Origin: Cohnella faecalis
Lineage (GTDB): Bacteria; Bacillota; Bacilli; Paenibacillales; Paenibacillaceae
Reading direction: 5' to 3'
NCBI RefSeq assembly: GCF_003570905.1
Contig: NZ_QXJM01000037.1
Span: 1 to 64,000, forward strand
Length of the DNA: 64,000 nucleotides
The notes under the pieces are model-generated. The model was not told the DNA's origin. It searched no databases and saw only the letters and a program-made list of their open reading frames with translations. The position numbers and the translations under genes are program-made. Every line of letters starts with the position of its first letter. The first letter of the stretch is position 1. This document shows, piece by piece, positions 1 through 7,995 of the stretch.

Positions 1-750
1 GCGGTTAGTGCGCTTCCAGTAACCCTACCTGAGCTGGTTATGCGAGCCTATCGAAGGTGTGCGAATCCCAGTAACCCTACCAGAGCCGGTTACGCGCCCT
101 CATCGACCGAGTGTGCTTCCAGTAACCTTACCAAAGTCGGTTACGCGAGCCTATCGACGGTGTGCGACCCCGGTAACCTTACCTAAGCCGGTTACGCGAG
201 CTTATCGACGGTGTGCGAATCCCAGTAACCCTACCTGAGCCGGTTACGCGCCTTCATCGACGGAGTGCGACCCCAGCAACCATACCCGAGCCGGTTACGA
301 GCTCCCATCGGCCGAGTGCGCCTCCAGTAAAGTAACCTTGCCTAAAGCCGGTTACGCGAGTCTATCGACGGTGTGCGAATCCCAGTAACCCTACCTGAGC
401 CGGTTACGCGCCTTCATCGACGGAGTGCGACCCAGCAACCATACCAGAATCGGTTACGCGCTCCCATCGGCCGAGTACGCCTCCAGTAACCTTACCTAAG
501 CCGGTTACGCGAGCCTATCGACCGTGTGCGAATCCCAGTAACCATACCAGAGCCGGTTACGCGCTCCCATCGACCGAGTGAGACCCCGGTAACCCTACCT
601 GCGCCGGTTACGCGAGCCCATCGACCGAGTGCGCCGCCAGTAACCTTACCTGAGCTGGTTATGTGAGCCCACTGACCATGTGCGAATCCCAATAACCTTA
701 CCCGAGCCGGTTACGAGCCCCAAACGAGAGTGTGCAAATCCCGATAACCC
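1..750. repeat. 51-bp imperfect tandem repeat array with palindromic core (array 1, copy A)
   Basis: About 15 units spaced mostly 51-52 bp (GTAACC or variant near 19, 71, 122, 173, 225, 276, 332, 385, 435, 486, 539, 589, 640, 691, 743). Each unit has an inverted-repeat core, GTAACC-N11/12-GGTTAC, followed by a less conserved half containing ATCGACNGTGTGCGA. Units differ from each other, and there are no constant repeats with unique spacers, so it is not a CRISPR. No credible gene lies in it. Function unknown; position upstream of the importer operon and at a contig-like edge is all that can be said. Confidence 0.9.
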
Positions 751-857
751 GCCATCTCCCGGTCTCGCACATCTTGTAAGATGCTTTATCGCGGTATTGC
801 GAAATATTTGGCGTGAAGGAAGGGGTTATTTTTAACTAAAGGGATTCAAATGTAAGT

Positions 858-872
858 TTATATGACATATAA
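858..872. promoter_or_regulatory. Perfect 15-bp palindrome, candidate operator
   Basis: TTATATGACATATAA is a perfect inverted repeat of 7 bases around a central A, about 75 bp upstream of the -35 box. It is conserved in A'. In A'' the 54-bp insertion replaces its left edge, leaving TTTTATGACATATAA with one mismatch. The size suits a dimeric regulator, but no regulator gene is visible nearby. Confidence 0.4.
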
Positions 873-880
873 TTTAACTT

Positions 881-915
881 GAGAGTGCATCACGCACAAT
901 TACGTCTCTTTTTCT
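881..915 (+). terminator. Terminator-like hairpin upstream of the promoter
   Basis: GAGA and GTGC pair with GCAC and TCTC in a nested stem, followed by TTTTTCTT. It precedes the promoter at 947. It could stop transcription coming from the repeat array, or act as an attenuator if transcription starts near the palindrome. Stem is short and interrupted. Confidence 0.3.
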
Positions 916-946
916 TAGCACAACCCCCAAATTAATGTTATATAAA

Positions 947-975
947 TTGACGTTAAAATGACGCAATATCATAAT
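947..975 (+). promoter_or_regulatory. SigA-type promoter for the importer operon
   Basis: TTGACG (947-952), 17-bp spacer, CATAAT (970-975): five of six and four of six matches to the vegetative consensus at optimal spacing. It would give a leader of about 60 nt before the ATG at 1042. The same site is present in A' and A''. Confidence 0.6.
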
Positions 976-1041
976 GAAAGTACATCGATGGCGATGAAGT
1001 CGCTTAAGATGAAACAAAGACAGGGAGTCGGGAGGAACAAT

Positions 1042-2208
1042 ATGAGAAATCGCACGAAGAGCTTATCTATCGGTTTGGTTGTCCTGTTGTTGTTCGCATT
1101 CACGCTTGCAGGCTGCGGATCTTCGAACAAGAAGAATGAGGCTTCTCCCTCCGGTTCATCGAGTCCGGCGGTATCCCCGTCGGCTACGCAAGCTGCCTCG
1201 CCATCCGACGAGAAGAAGCTGCCTCGCGTAGCTTTCGTGTACATTGGCCCTCCGGGTGACGGCGGCTGGACGTTCCAGCATGACGAAGGCCGCAAGTACC
1301 TCGAAGAAAAAACGGGAATCAAGGCGACGACGGTTGAGAACGTTCCGGAGAGCGCGGACGCGGAGCGAGTCATTACAGAGCTCGCCCAGAACCATGACAT
1401 TATTTTCACGACAAGCTTCGGTTACATGGACTACACGGTCAATGTCGCCAAGAAGTTCCCGAAAGTCGTATTCGTCCATTGCGGCGGGTACAAGACGGAC
1501 GTAAACATGGCTACTTACTTCGGAAAAAACTGGGAAGCCAGCTATTTGAGCGGCATCGCGGCGGGCAAAGCGACGAAGACGAACCATCTTGGCTACGTAG
1601 CGGCTTTCCCGATTCCGGAGCTAATCTACAATATTAACGCCTATACGCTGGGCGCTCAATCGGTTAACCCCGATGTCAAAGTGAGCGTCGTATGGTCCAA
1701 CACGTGGTACGATCCGACGACCGAACGTCAGGCGGCCATCAGCTTGCTGGACAAAGGCGCGGACGTCCTGATGGCGTACCAGGATTCCCCTGCAACGCTG
1801 CAAGCGGCGGCTGAACGCGGTGCGAAAGCGGGCGGCAACGACTCCGATATGACGCGCTTCGCGCCGGATGCTTACTTAACGAATCCGGTTTGGGTATGGG
1901 GTCCTTTCTATGTGAAAACGGTCGAAGCCGTCATGGCGGGCACCTGGAAATCCGAGTCGTTCCTCGGCTCGTTCGTGGACGGCACGGTCGATCTCGCTCC
2001 TCTCGGCTCGAGCGTCGATCCGGAAGCCAAGGCGAAGATCGAGGAGCTTCTTGCCAAGTACAAGAAAGAAGATCCAAGCATTTTCACCGGTCCGCTCGTC
2101 GATCAATCGGGCGCGGAAAAAGTAGCATCGGGCAAAGTGTTGACCGACGCCGAAGTGCTCAGCATGGATTGGTTCGTCAAAGGCGTCGACGGGTCGATTC
2201 CGAAGTGA
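1042..2208 (+). CDS. BMP-family substrate-binding lipoprotein of a purine nucleoside-type ABC importer (NupN-like)
   Basis: 388-aa extracytoplasmic solute-binding protein. Residues 1-25 are a lipoprotein signal peptide with lipobox LAGC, so Cys25 should be lipidated. A Ser/Pro/Ala-rich spacer (about 26-65) tethers the domain. The rest is a Bmp/Med-type periplasmic-binding fold (PPGDGGW near the start; GKNWEASYLSGIAAG in the middle). The start is the ATG at 1042 because GGGAGG lies just upstream and the signal peptide begins there; the upstream in-frame ATG at 958 overlaps the promoter. It heads an operon with the ATPase, two permeases and xanthine dehydrogenase, which suggests a purine nucleoside or purine ligand. 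The ligand is inferred. Confidence 0.9.
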   Translation: MRNRTKSLSIGLVVLLLFAFTLAGCGSSNKKNEASPSGSSSPAVSPSATQAASPSDEKKLPRVAFVYIGPPGDGGWTFQHDEGRKYLEEKTGIKATTVENVPESADAERVITELAQNHDIIFTTSFGYMDYTVNVAKKFPKVVFVHCGGYKTDVNMATYFGKNWEASYLSGIAAGKATKTNHLGYVAAFPIPELIYNINAYTLGAQSVNPDVKVSVVWSNTWYDPTTERQAAISLLDKGADVLMAYQDSPATLQAAAERGAKAGGNDSDMTRFAPDAYLTNPVWVWGPFYVKTVEAVMAGTWKSESFLGSFVDGTVDLAPLGSSVDPEAKAKIEELLAKYKKEDPSIFTGPLVDQSGAEKVASGKVLTDAEVLSMDWFVKGVDGSIPK

Positions 2209-2252
2209 TGAAAGCTTAATCGGCTAACAAACGAACCGTAGCTCTATCCGCT

Positions 2253-2307
2253 ATCCGCCGTTTTCCCATTCGATCCGTACTGACGGTGAATCGGGAGAAT
2301 GGCGGAT
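2253..2307 (+). other. Long intercistronic hairpin after the lipoprotein gene
   Basis: ATCCGCC pairs with GGCGGAT at the base, then TTTTCCC with GGGAGAAT, ATTC with GAAT and CCGT with ACGG around the loop ACTG. No T-run follows, so it resembles an mRNA-stabilising stem rather than a terminator. Such stems are common after binding-protein genes of ABC operons, where they raise the binding-protein level. Present in all three copies. Confidence 0.55.
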
Positions 2308-2341
2308 GAAAGCGGAAGGCCGCATTCGAAAGATCGTCCGG

Positions 2342-2366
2342 CAAATCCCTTGCCTCAAGGGATTTG
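2342..2366 (+). terminator. Attenuator-like hairpin before the ATPase gene
   Basis: Perfect 10-bp stem CAAATCCCTT / AAGGGATTTG with the 5-base loop GCCTC, followed by TTAATTTAT. It lies 31 bp before the ATG at 2398. With the hairpin at 2253 it could lower transcription of the ATPase and permeases relative to the lipoprotein. In A'' one G of the stem is missing. Confidence 0.45.
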
Positions 2367-2397
2367 TTAATTTATACGACCAAAGGAGCCGCTTGCC

Positions 2398-3951
2398 ATG
2401 AGAGAGGGATATGCCATCGAAATGCGGGACATCTGCAAGCAGTTCGGTCCCGTTATCGCGAACGATCACGTGGATTTCGCTGCCCGGGCCGGCGAAATTC
2501 ACGCCCTGATGGGCGAGAACGGCGCAGGCAAGAGCACGATGATGTGCATGCTTTCCGGAGTGTACCGCCCGAATAGCGGAGAAATTCGCATCGATAACGT
2601 TCCCGTCAAAATCCGTTCTCCGAAGGACGCCATGAAGCTCGGAATCGGAATGGTTTTCCAAAACTTTCGGCTCGTTCCGACGCTGACCGCAGCGGAAAAT
2701 ATTGTGCTTGGCGAGAAGTCGTCCTTTTTGCGGGGGCCGAAGTGGATGAAAAACAAGCAAGCCGAAATCAAAGGAATCGCGGAAAAATTCGGTCTGACGT
2801 TTCCGGTCGACGTGCCGGTCTGGCAATTGTCCGTAGGCGAGCAGCAGCGTGTGGAGATTGTGAAGACGCTGTACCGGGGAGCCGGCATCATCATACTCGA
2901 CGAACCGACGTCCGTATTGACTCCCGGAGAGGCCGACCAATTGTTCGATACTCTTCGGCAAATGAAAAACGAAGGCAAGACGGTCATCCTGACGACCCAT
3001 AAGCTTAAGGAAGTCATGGCGACCGCTGATCGTATATCCGTCATGCGCAAAGGCCGAATGATTCATACGATCGACCGGAGCGAGACGAACGAGCGAGAGC
3101 TCGCAAGACTCATGGTAGGCAAAGAGGTGGCGCCGGAGAGGAAGGCGTCCGCACGTACCCGGGGACGTCCGCTGCTGAAGGTTGAGGCGTTGGAAGTTCA
3201 CGCCGATCATGGACGCAAGGCGCTGGACGATCTGGAGCTGCAAGTGCACGAAGGGGAAATCGTAGGCATCGCGGGTGTGGCCGGCAACGGCCAGAAGGAG
3301 CTCGCCGAAGTATTGAACGGTCTTCGGAGCTGGAAGAAGGGAAGCATCGTCTTCAACGGCCAAGAGATCAAAACCGCTTCCGTCAGGCATATGATCGAAG
3401 CCGGTGTCGCCCACGTCCCGGAAAATCGCATGAAAAGCGGGCTGGCAGGAGGGTTGGGGGCGGTAGACAATTTGTTGTTCAAGTCCTACCGCACGGACAA
3501 ACGATCCCGCTTCGGCTTCCTGCGAACGTCCGGCAACCGGGATTGGTCGAAATCGCTCGTCGAAAAATTCGACGTCAAAACGCCGGACATCGATACTCCC
3601 GTGCAGCAGATGTCGGGCGGCAATCAGCAAAAGCTATTGTTCGCGCGCGAAATCGACCACGATCCGCTCCTCATGGTTGCCGTTCATCCGACGCAAGGTC
3701 TAGACGTCGGCGCGACGGAAGGAGTGCATAGGCTTCTGACGGAGCTTCGCGATGCCGGCCGTGCGGTGCTGCTGCTGTCGGAGGATTTGGACGAAGTGCT
3801 CCAGCTGTCCGATCGGGTTCTCGTTATGTACAACGGACGTATCGTTGGAGAGATGTCCGGGGACGAAGCGGATCGGGAAACGATCGGCATGTACATGGCA
3901 GGCATGTATGGGCACGAGGACGAGAAGCTGGCTGAGGAGGTGGCGGGATGA
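2398..3951 (+). CDS. ABC importer ATPase with two nucleotide-binding domains (NupO/sugar-type)
   Basis: 517-aa cytoplasmic ATPase that powers import. Domain 1 is canonical: Walker [10 protein letters not shown] (39-47), Q-loop Gln88, signature LSVGEQ (144-149), Walker B IIILDEP (164-170). Domain 2 has a degenerate P-loop (GVAGNGQKE), a good signature (QMSGGNQQ) and HPTQGLD in place of a classical Walker B. This asymmetry is typical of the RbsA/MglA/NupO group. Start at ATG 2398 with AAAGGAG nine bases upstream. Its stop overlaps the next start by four bases, indicating translational coupling with the permease. Confidence 0.93.
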   Translation: MREGYAIEMRDICKQFGPVIANDHVDFAARAGEIHALMGENGAGKSTMMCMLSGVYRPNSGEIRIDNVPVKIRSPKDAMKLGIGMVFQNFRLVPTLTAAENIVLGEKSSFLRGPKWMKNKQAEIKGIAEKFGLTFPVDVPVWQLSVGEQQRVEIVKTLYRGAGIIILDEPTSVLTPGEADQLFDTLRQMKNEGKTVILTTHKLKEVMATADRISVMRKGRMIHTIDRSETNERELARLMVGKEVAPERKASARTRGRPLLKVEALEVHADHGRKALDDLELQVHEGEIVGIAGVAGNGQKELAEVLNGLRSWKKGSIVFNGQEIKTASVRHMIEAGVAHVPENRMKSGLAGGLGAVDNLLFKSYRTDKRSRFGFLRTSGNRDWSKSLVEKFDVKTPDIDTPVQQMSGGNQQKLLFAREIDHDPLLMVAVHPTQGLDVGATEGVHRLLTELRDAGRAVLLLSEDLDEVLQLSDRVLVMYNGRIVGEMSGDEADRETIGMYMAGMYGHEDEKLAEEVAG

Positions 3952-5063
3952 CGGAAGGAACGGTACCTGCGGACGTTCAGCTCCGAAGCGATTCATTGCC
4001 TCCCCCGAAGCGCAAATCGTGGCGCATCGAGATCGATCCGACGAGATCGTCGAGCCCTTGGTGGATGACCGTCGTCTCGGTAGCGCTGGCTCTCGTCGTA
4101 TGCGGCATATTCATTTGGGCGAACGGGATGAACCCGTTGGCGGTATACAAAAAGATGGTCGTTGGCGCATTCGGCACATCATTCGGCATTACGGAGACGT
4201 TGGTCAAATCCATTCCGCTGCTGCTTTGCGGCTTGGGCGTGTCGGTCGCTTACCGGATATCGGTATGGAACATCGGCGCGGAAGGGCAGTTCGCGCTCGG
4301 CGCCATATTCGCCACCTCGGTCACCATTTATTTTCCGGAGTGGCCCATCTACCTTTCCATTCCGGCGATGGTCGTCATGGGGATCCTCGGCGGCGGATTA
4401 TGGGGACTGCTCACCGCTATTCCGAGAACGTATTTTCAAGTCAACGAGCTTATTACATCGCTTATGCTCAATTATGTGGCGCTGCTGCTGCTCGATTATT
4501 TCGTATTCGGTCCTTGGAAAGATCCGAAGGGATTCAATTTTCCGGGCTCGCCGATGTTTAACGATGCGCAGTCGCTGCCGATTTTCGGCGATACCCGTCT
4601 TCATTTTGGCCTCATATTCGCGCTGCTTGCAGTCGGACTCTATGCGTTCATGATCCGATATACGAGATGGGGTTACGAGCTGCGGCTTATCGGCTCCAAT
4701 CCGGAAGCGGCTCGCAATGCAGGGATTCGCATTAATCGGCATATTTTGCTCGTTATGATCATATCGGGCGGCTTGGCGGGCTTGGCCGGGATGAGCGAGG
4801 TGGCAGGCGTCACGCATCGGCTCATGTACGGCATCTCGCCGGGGTACGGGTACACCGCCATAATCGTCGCTTGGCTGGCGAAGCTGAATCCGGTCGGACT
4901 GATCGTATCCTCGTTCCTGTTCGGCGGATTGATCGTAGGGGGATACAGCGTGCAAACGCTCGGCATTCCTTCCTCGATCTCCAGCATGCTGCAGGGCGCG
5001 ATCTTGTTTTTCCTAATCGCTGGAGGCACGATCTCCAAATTCCGGCTGCGTCGCAGCGTCTAA
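3948..5063 (+). CDS. ABC importer permease, BPD_transp_2 type (NupP-like)
   Basis: 371-aa integral membrane permease. A cytoplasmic N-terminus of about 35 residues precedes the first membrane segment (around 38-60), followed by many hydrophobic helices. WNIGAEGQFALGA is the conserved motif of branched-chain/ribose/nucleoside permeases. It pairs with the permease at 5079 and the ATPase at 2398. Start ATG overlaps the ATPase stop (ATGA). The ligand is inferred from the neighbouring xanthine dehydrogenase and from resemblance to Bacillus guanosine importer NupP. Confidence 0.9.
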   Translation: MTEGTVPADVQLRSDSLPPPKRKSWRIEIDPTRSSSPWWMTVVSVALALVVCGIFIWANGMNPLAVYKKMVVGAFGTSFGITETLVKSIPLLLCGLGVSVAYRISVWNIGAEGQFALGAIFATSVTIYFPEWPIYLSIPAMVVMGILGGGLWGLLTAIPRTYFQVNELITSLMLNYVALLLLDYFVFGPWKDPKGFNFPGSPMFNDAQSLPIFGDTRLHFGLIFALLAVGLYAFMIRYTRWGYELRLIGSNPEAARNAGIRINRHILLVMIISGGLAGLAGMSEVAGVTHRLMYGISPGYGYTAIIVAWLAKLNPVGLIVSSFLFGGLIVGGYSVQTLGIPSSISSMLQGAILFFLIAGGTISKFRLRRSV

Positions 5064-5078
5064 AGGAGCGGATTATCG

Positions 5079-6008
5079 ATGGATATGTGGATGCAAATGA
5101 TCGTCGCCGCCGTCGCCTCCGGAACTCCACTGCTGTTCGCGACGCTTGGCGGTATTCTGATCGAACGGTCCGGCATTATTCAGCTTGGGGCGGAAGGTCT
5201 CATGCTGATGGGGGCGGTCATCGCCTGCCTCACTTACTTGAACACGGGCAGTCTTACGGCAGCCATTCTTGTCGTCATTGCGGTTAGCGTTGCGCTCGGC
5301 CTCTTGCATGCGTTCGTCACCGTAACGCTTAGGGCGAATCAAATCGTGAGCGGTCTTGCGATGACGCTTCTCGGAGCCGGACTTAGCGCCTATATTGGCA
5401 AGCCGATCAGCGGTCTGCCATTGCCCGGCTCGGTTCCGAAATGGCATATGTCTTGGCTGGAGCCCGTTCCGGTTATCGGCGATATTTTCGCTCATCTGGA
5501 TGTATTCACCTGGGCAAGCTTTGCGCTTGTTGCGGCCATGCACATTTACATTCACCGCACGTCGGCGGGGCTGCATCTAAGAGCGATCGGCGACAATCCG
5601 CCGACGGCGGACGTCATGGGCATCCCGGTTCAATGGCTGCGATACGGCTACGTTATCGCGGGCTCGGCTCTCATCGGCTTGGCTGGAGCGGATTTGCTGC
5701 TCGTCTATACGCCGGCCTGGACCGAAGGGATGACGGCGGGCAAAGGGTGGATCGCCGTCGCGCTCGTCATCTTCGCCAGATGGAATCCGCTGCGAGCATT
5801 GTTCTGCGCGTACTTCTTCGGAATGCTCGATTCGCTCGGCTTCCGCCTTCAATTGATCGGGAGCGACGTTCCAACCTATTTCTTGAAAATGATTCCTTAT
5901 TTCGTGACGATTTTCGTTCTGATGTTTTTGGGCTGGCGGAATCGCGGCAAGCTGTCCGGCGCTCCGCAGTCGCTGGGAACGCCTTACTTGCGCGAGCAGC
6001 GATTCTGA
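5079..6008 (+). CDS. ABC importer permease, BPD_transp_2 type (NupQ-like)
   Basis: 309-aa integral membrane protein, second subunit of the permease dimer. It is shorter than its partner, as usual for NupQ/YufQ-type subunits, and carries the paralogous motif IIQLGAEGLMLMGA near residues 32-45. Hydrophobic helices cover most of its length; a basic tail (WRNRGKL) ends it. GGAGCGG precedes the ATG, 15 bp after the previous stop. Same operon; the XDH gene follows 39 bp later. Confidence 0.9.
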   Translation: MDMWMQMIVAAVASGTPLLFATLGGILIERSGIIQLGAEGLMLMGAVIACLTYLNTGSLTAAILVVIAVSVALGLLHAFVTVTLRANQIVSGLAMTLLGAGLSAYIGKPISGLPLPGSVPKWHMSWLEPVPVIGDIFAHLDVFTWASFALVAAMHIYIHRTSAGLHLRAIGDNPPTADVMGIPVQWLRYGYVIAGSALIGLAGADLLLVYTPAWTEGMTAGKGWIAVALVIFARWNPLRALFCAYFFGMLDSLGFRLQLIGSDVPTYFLKMIPYFVTIFVLMFLGWRNRGKLSGAPQSLGTPYLREQRF

Positions 6009-6047
6009 TCCGGCAACGTTGTCGCAAGGCCGAAGGAGGGATTAACG

Positions 6048-7049
6048 ATGTCCAACATACATGGCAGCAGCTTTCGTTATCCCGAAGTATGGAGACCGGC
6101 CGATCCGGCGGAGGCATGGCAATGGAAGCGCCGGTTCGGCGCGGAAGCGGCGTTCGCGGCCGGGGCGACATGGCTTCGGACGCAATGGGAAGCAGGCTCG
6201 CTGCCGATGCCTTCTTATTTGATCGATTTGAGCGCTGTGAAGGAACTGACGGGAATAAAAGTCAAGCATAATCGGTTAACGATAGGAGCGCTGACATCTC
6301 TCGCCCAAGTGCGTTCGAGTGCCGAGGTTCTCGCGAACGCGCCTGCGCTTACGGCGGCTGCTGCTGCGATAGCCGCGCACTCGATCCGCCAGTTGGCGAC
6401 GATAGGCGGCAATATCGTCACCCGGGTCGGCGATTCGCTGCCGGCGCTTATCGCTCACGAAGCGGAGCTGGTTTGGCAAGATGACGAAGGAGAACGCGCG
6501 ATGGATGCGGAGTCGTGGCTGGAACGTTGCCGAAGCGGAACGGCAGGGCCTTCGCTGCTGAAGGAAATCCGGCTCCCGTTAGTCGAAGCAGCTTCCGGGC
6601 TTGCCGTTGGCACCGCCGTTGAGGCTGCCGCCGATGTTGGATTCGGCAGCGGATCGCGGTCGGAAGCGGCATTGGATTCGGGCGGTTCAGCCGAAAGGAC
6701 GTTCAGCTATTACCACAAGGTCGGCCGCCGGGAAGCGTTCACGCCTTCGCTAGCGACAGCGGCAATGAACGGAACGCTGACTGAAGACGGCGTCATTGCG
6801 CAAATCAGAATCGCGGCGGGTGGAGGCAGCATGCTTGCTCAAAGGCTGGCGCTGGCGGAGAAGGCAGTGATCGGCGCGAAGCCGGGCCGGGAAGCCGCCG
6901 AAGCGATGTTCGCGGCGGTTGCAGCCGAATATGCTCCCGCGCCGGACCCGTTCGCCTCGAAGGAATATCGGATTCGAACGGTCGCGAACCTGCTTGCGGC
7001 GGAAGCTTGGAAGCTTGGCCGGAAAGCCCCGCCATCGGAAGGAGGCTGA
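6048..7049 (+). CDS. Xanthine dehydrogenase FAD-binding subunit (CoxM/XdhB/PucC family)
   Basis: 333-aa subunit that passes electrons from the molybdenum and iron-sulfur subunits to FAD. The PCMH-type FAD domain occupies the N-terminal half, with LTIGALTSLAQ and the flavin motif ATIGGNIV. A CO-dehydrogenase flavoprotein C-terminal domain follows (HKVGRREAFTPSLA). AAGGAGGG precedes the ATG. The downstream molybdenum-subunit start is only 3 bp after its stop. Together with the importer this points to purine uptake and oxidation to urate or related intermediates. The iron-sulfur subunit gene is not in the window. Confidence 0.9.
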   Translation: MSNIHGSSFRYPEVWRPADPAEAWQWKRRFGAEAAFAAGATWLRTQWEAGSLPMPSYLIDLSAVKELTGIKVKHNRLTIGALTSLAQVRSSAEVLANAPALTAAAAAIAAHSIRQLATIGGNIVTRVGDSLPALIAHEAELVWQDDEGERAMDAESWLERCRSGTAGPSLLKEIRLPLVEAASGLAVGTAVEAAADVGFGSGSRSEAALDSGGSAERTFSYYHKVGRREAFTPSLATAAMNGTLTEDGVIAQIRIAAGGGSMLAQRLALAEKAVIGAKPGREAAEAMFAAVAAEYAPAPDPFASKEYRIRTVANLLAAEAWKLGRKAPPSEGG

Positions 7050-7052
7050 CAG

Positions 7053-7457
7053 ATGGGACTGGTGACGAAAGAAAAGAGCGGAAGCAGATGGCGAATCCGT
7101 CCCGACGGCCCGGCGAAAGTGACCGGGTCGCTTGTCTATTTGACCGACATGCGCCATCCGGACGAATTGATCGGAGCGGTTCTCCGAAGCGAGCATCCTC
7201 ACGCTCTCATCCGTTCGATTTCGACGGAGAAAGCGGTCGCGCTGCCCGGCGTGCATGCCGTGCTGACATGGCGCGACGTCCCCGGCCTGAACGGCTTCGG
7301 TATCGCAAAGCCGGATCAGCCGGTGTTCTGCGAAGACAAGGTCCGGTATGTGGGCGACGCGGTCGCGGCGGTGGCGGCCGATTCGCGGGAAATCGCGGCG
7401 GAAGCGCTCGCCCTTATCGAAGTCGACTACGAGCTTCTACCGGTCGTGGACGAAGCC
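7053..7457 (+). CDS. Xanthine dehydrogenase molybdenum-binding subunit, N-terminal fragment
   Basis: About the first 135 residues of a subunit that is normally 700-800 aa. They form the a/b hammerhead domain of the Ald_Xan_dh family: [28 protein letters not shown], and [18 protein letters not shown] precedes the ATG. The gene is interrupted where segment A turns into inverted segment A'. Downstream codons until 7556 belong to the reverse complement of the FAD-subunit gene and should not be read as this protein. All cofactor-binding domains are missing. Confidence 0.85.
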
Positions 7458-7956
7458 CTGCCGTTCCGCTTCGGCAACGTTCCAGCCACGACTCCGCATC
7501 CATCGCGCGTTCTCCTTCGTCATCTTGCCAAACCAGCTCCGCTTCGTGAGCGATAAGCCCGGCAGCGAATCGCCGACCCGGGTGACGATATTGCCGCCTA
7601 TCGTCGCCAACTGGCGGATCGAGTGCGCGGCTATCGCAGCAGCAGCCGCCGTAAGCGCAGGCGCGTTCGCGAGAACCTCGGCACTCGAACGCACTTGGGC
7701 GAGAGATGTCAGCGCTCCTATCGTTAACCGATTATGCTTGACTTTTATTCCCGTCAGTTCCTTCACAGCGCTCAAATCGATCAAATAAGAAGGCATCGGC
7801 AGCGAGCCTGCTTCCCATTGCGTCCGAAGCCATGTCGCCCCCGGCCGCGAACGCCGCTTCCGCGCCGAACCGGCGCTTCCATTGCCATGCCTCCGCCGGA
7901 TCGGCCGGTCTCCATACTTCGGGATAACGAAAGCTGCTGCCATGTATGTTGGACAT
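7455..7956 (-). pseudogene. Xanthine dehydrogenase FAD subunit, N-terminal fragment, copy A'
   Basis: Inverted copy of the first 167 codons of the gene at 6048, beginning at the ATG complement 7956-7954. It is cut by the fold-back junction and shifted by an extra C in the CCCCC run near 7840 and a missing base near 7558. Read as a duplicate or artefact, not as a functional gene. Confidence 0.85.
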
Positions 7957-7995
7957 CGTTAATCCCTCCTTCGGCCTTGCGACAACGTTGCCGGA

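Larger units (their letters stand above)
751..1041 (+). other. AT-rich leader upstream of the lipoprotein gene
   Basis: Non-coding and clearly richer in A/T than the genes around it. It holds a small hairpin CATCTT-GT-AAGATG near 769, a 15-bp palindrome (858-872), a hairpin with a T-run (881-915) and a promoter-like pair (947-975). I looked for a purine riboswitch because of the downstream genes and did not recognise its conserved core. Confidence 0.6.
1..7454 (+). repeat. Segment A, first (direct) copy of a triplicated 7.4-kb block
   Basis: This block (51-bp array, leader, five complete genes and the start of a sixth) recurs inverted at 7455-13928 and direct at about 13931-21389. Reading frames are all open in this copy, so it is the reference for the other two. 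It ends where the molybdenum-subunit gene runs straight into the reverse complement of its neighbour. Position 7455 onward equals the complement of position 6549 backward. Confidence 0.95.

Noticed and set aside
492-692. Minus-strand frame coding 17-residue repeats (VTGxGRVTG type) in array 1
   Set aside because: It follows from the 51-bp period; frame breaks at each 52-bp unit and there is no ribosome site.
1-750. CRISPR array
   Set aside because: Units are imperfect throughout, no identical repeats alternate with unique spacers, and no cas gene is in the window.
780-1041. Purine (guanine/xanthine) riboswitch before the importer
   Set aside because: I found no match to the conserved three-way-junction core; only simple hairpins are visible.
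2251-3630. 459-codon minus-strand frame opposite the ABC ATPase
   Set aside because: Antisense shadow of a high-GC gene with all ABC motifs on the plus strand.
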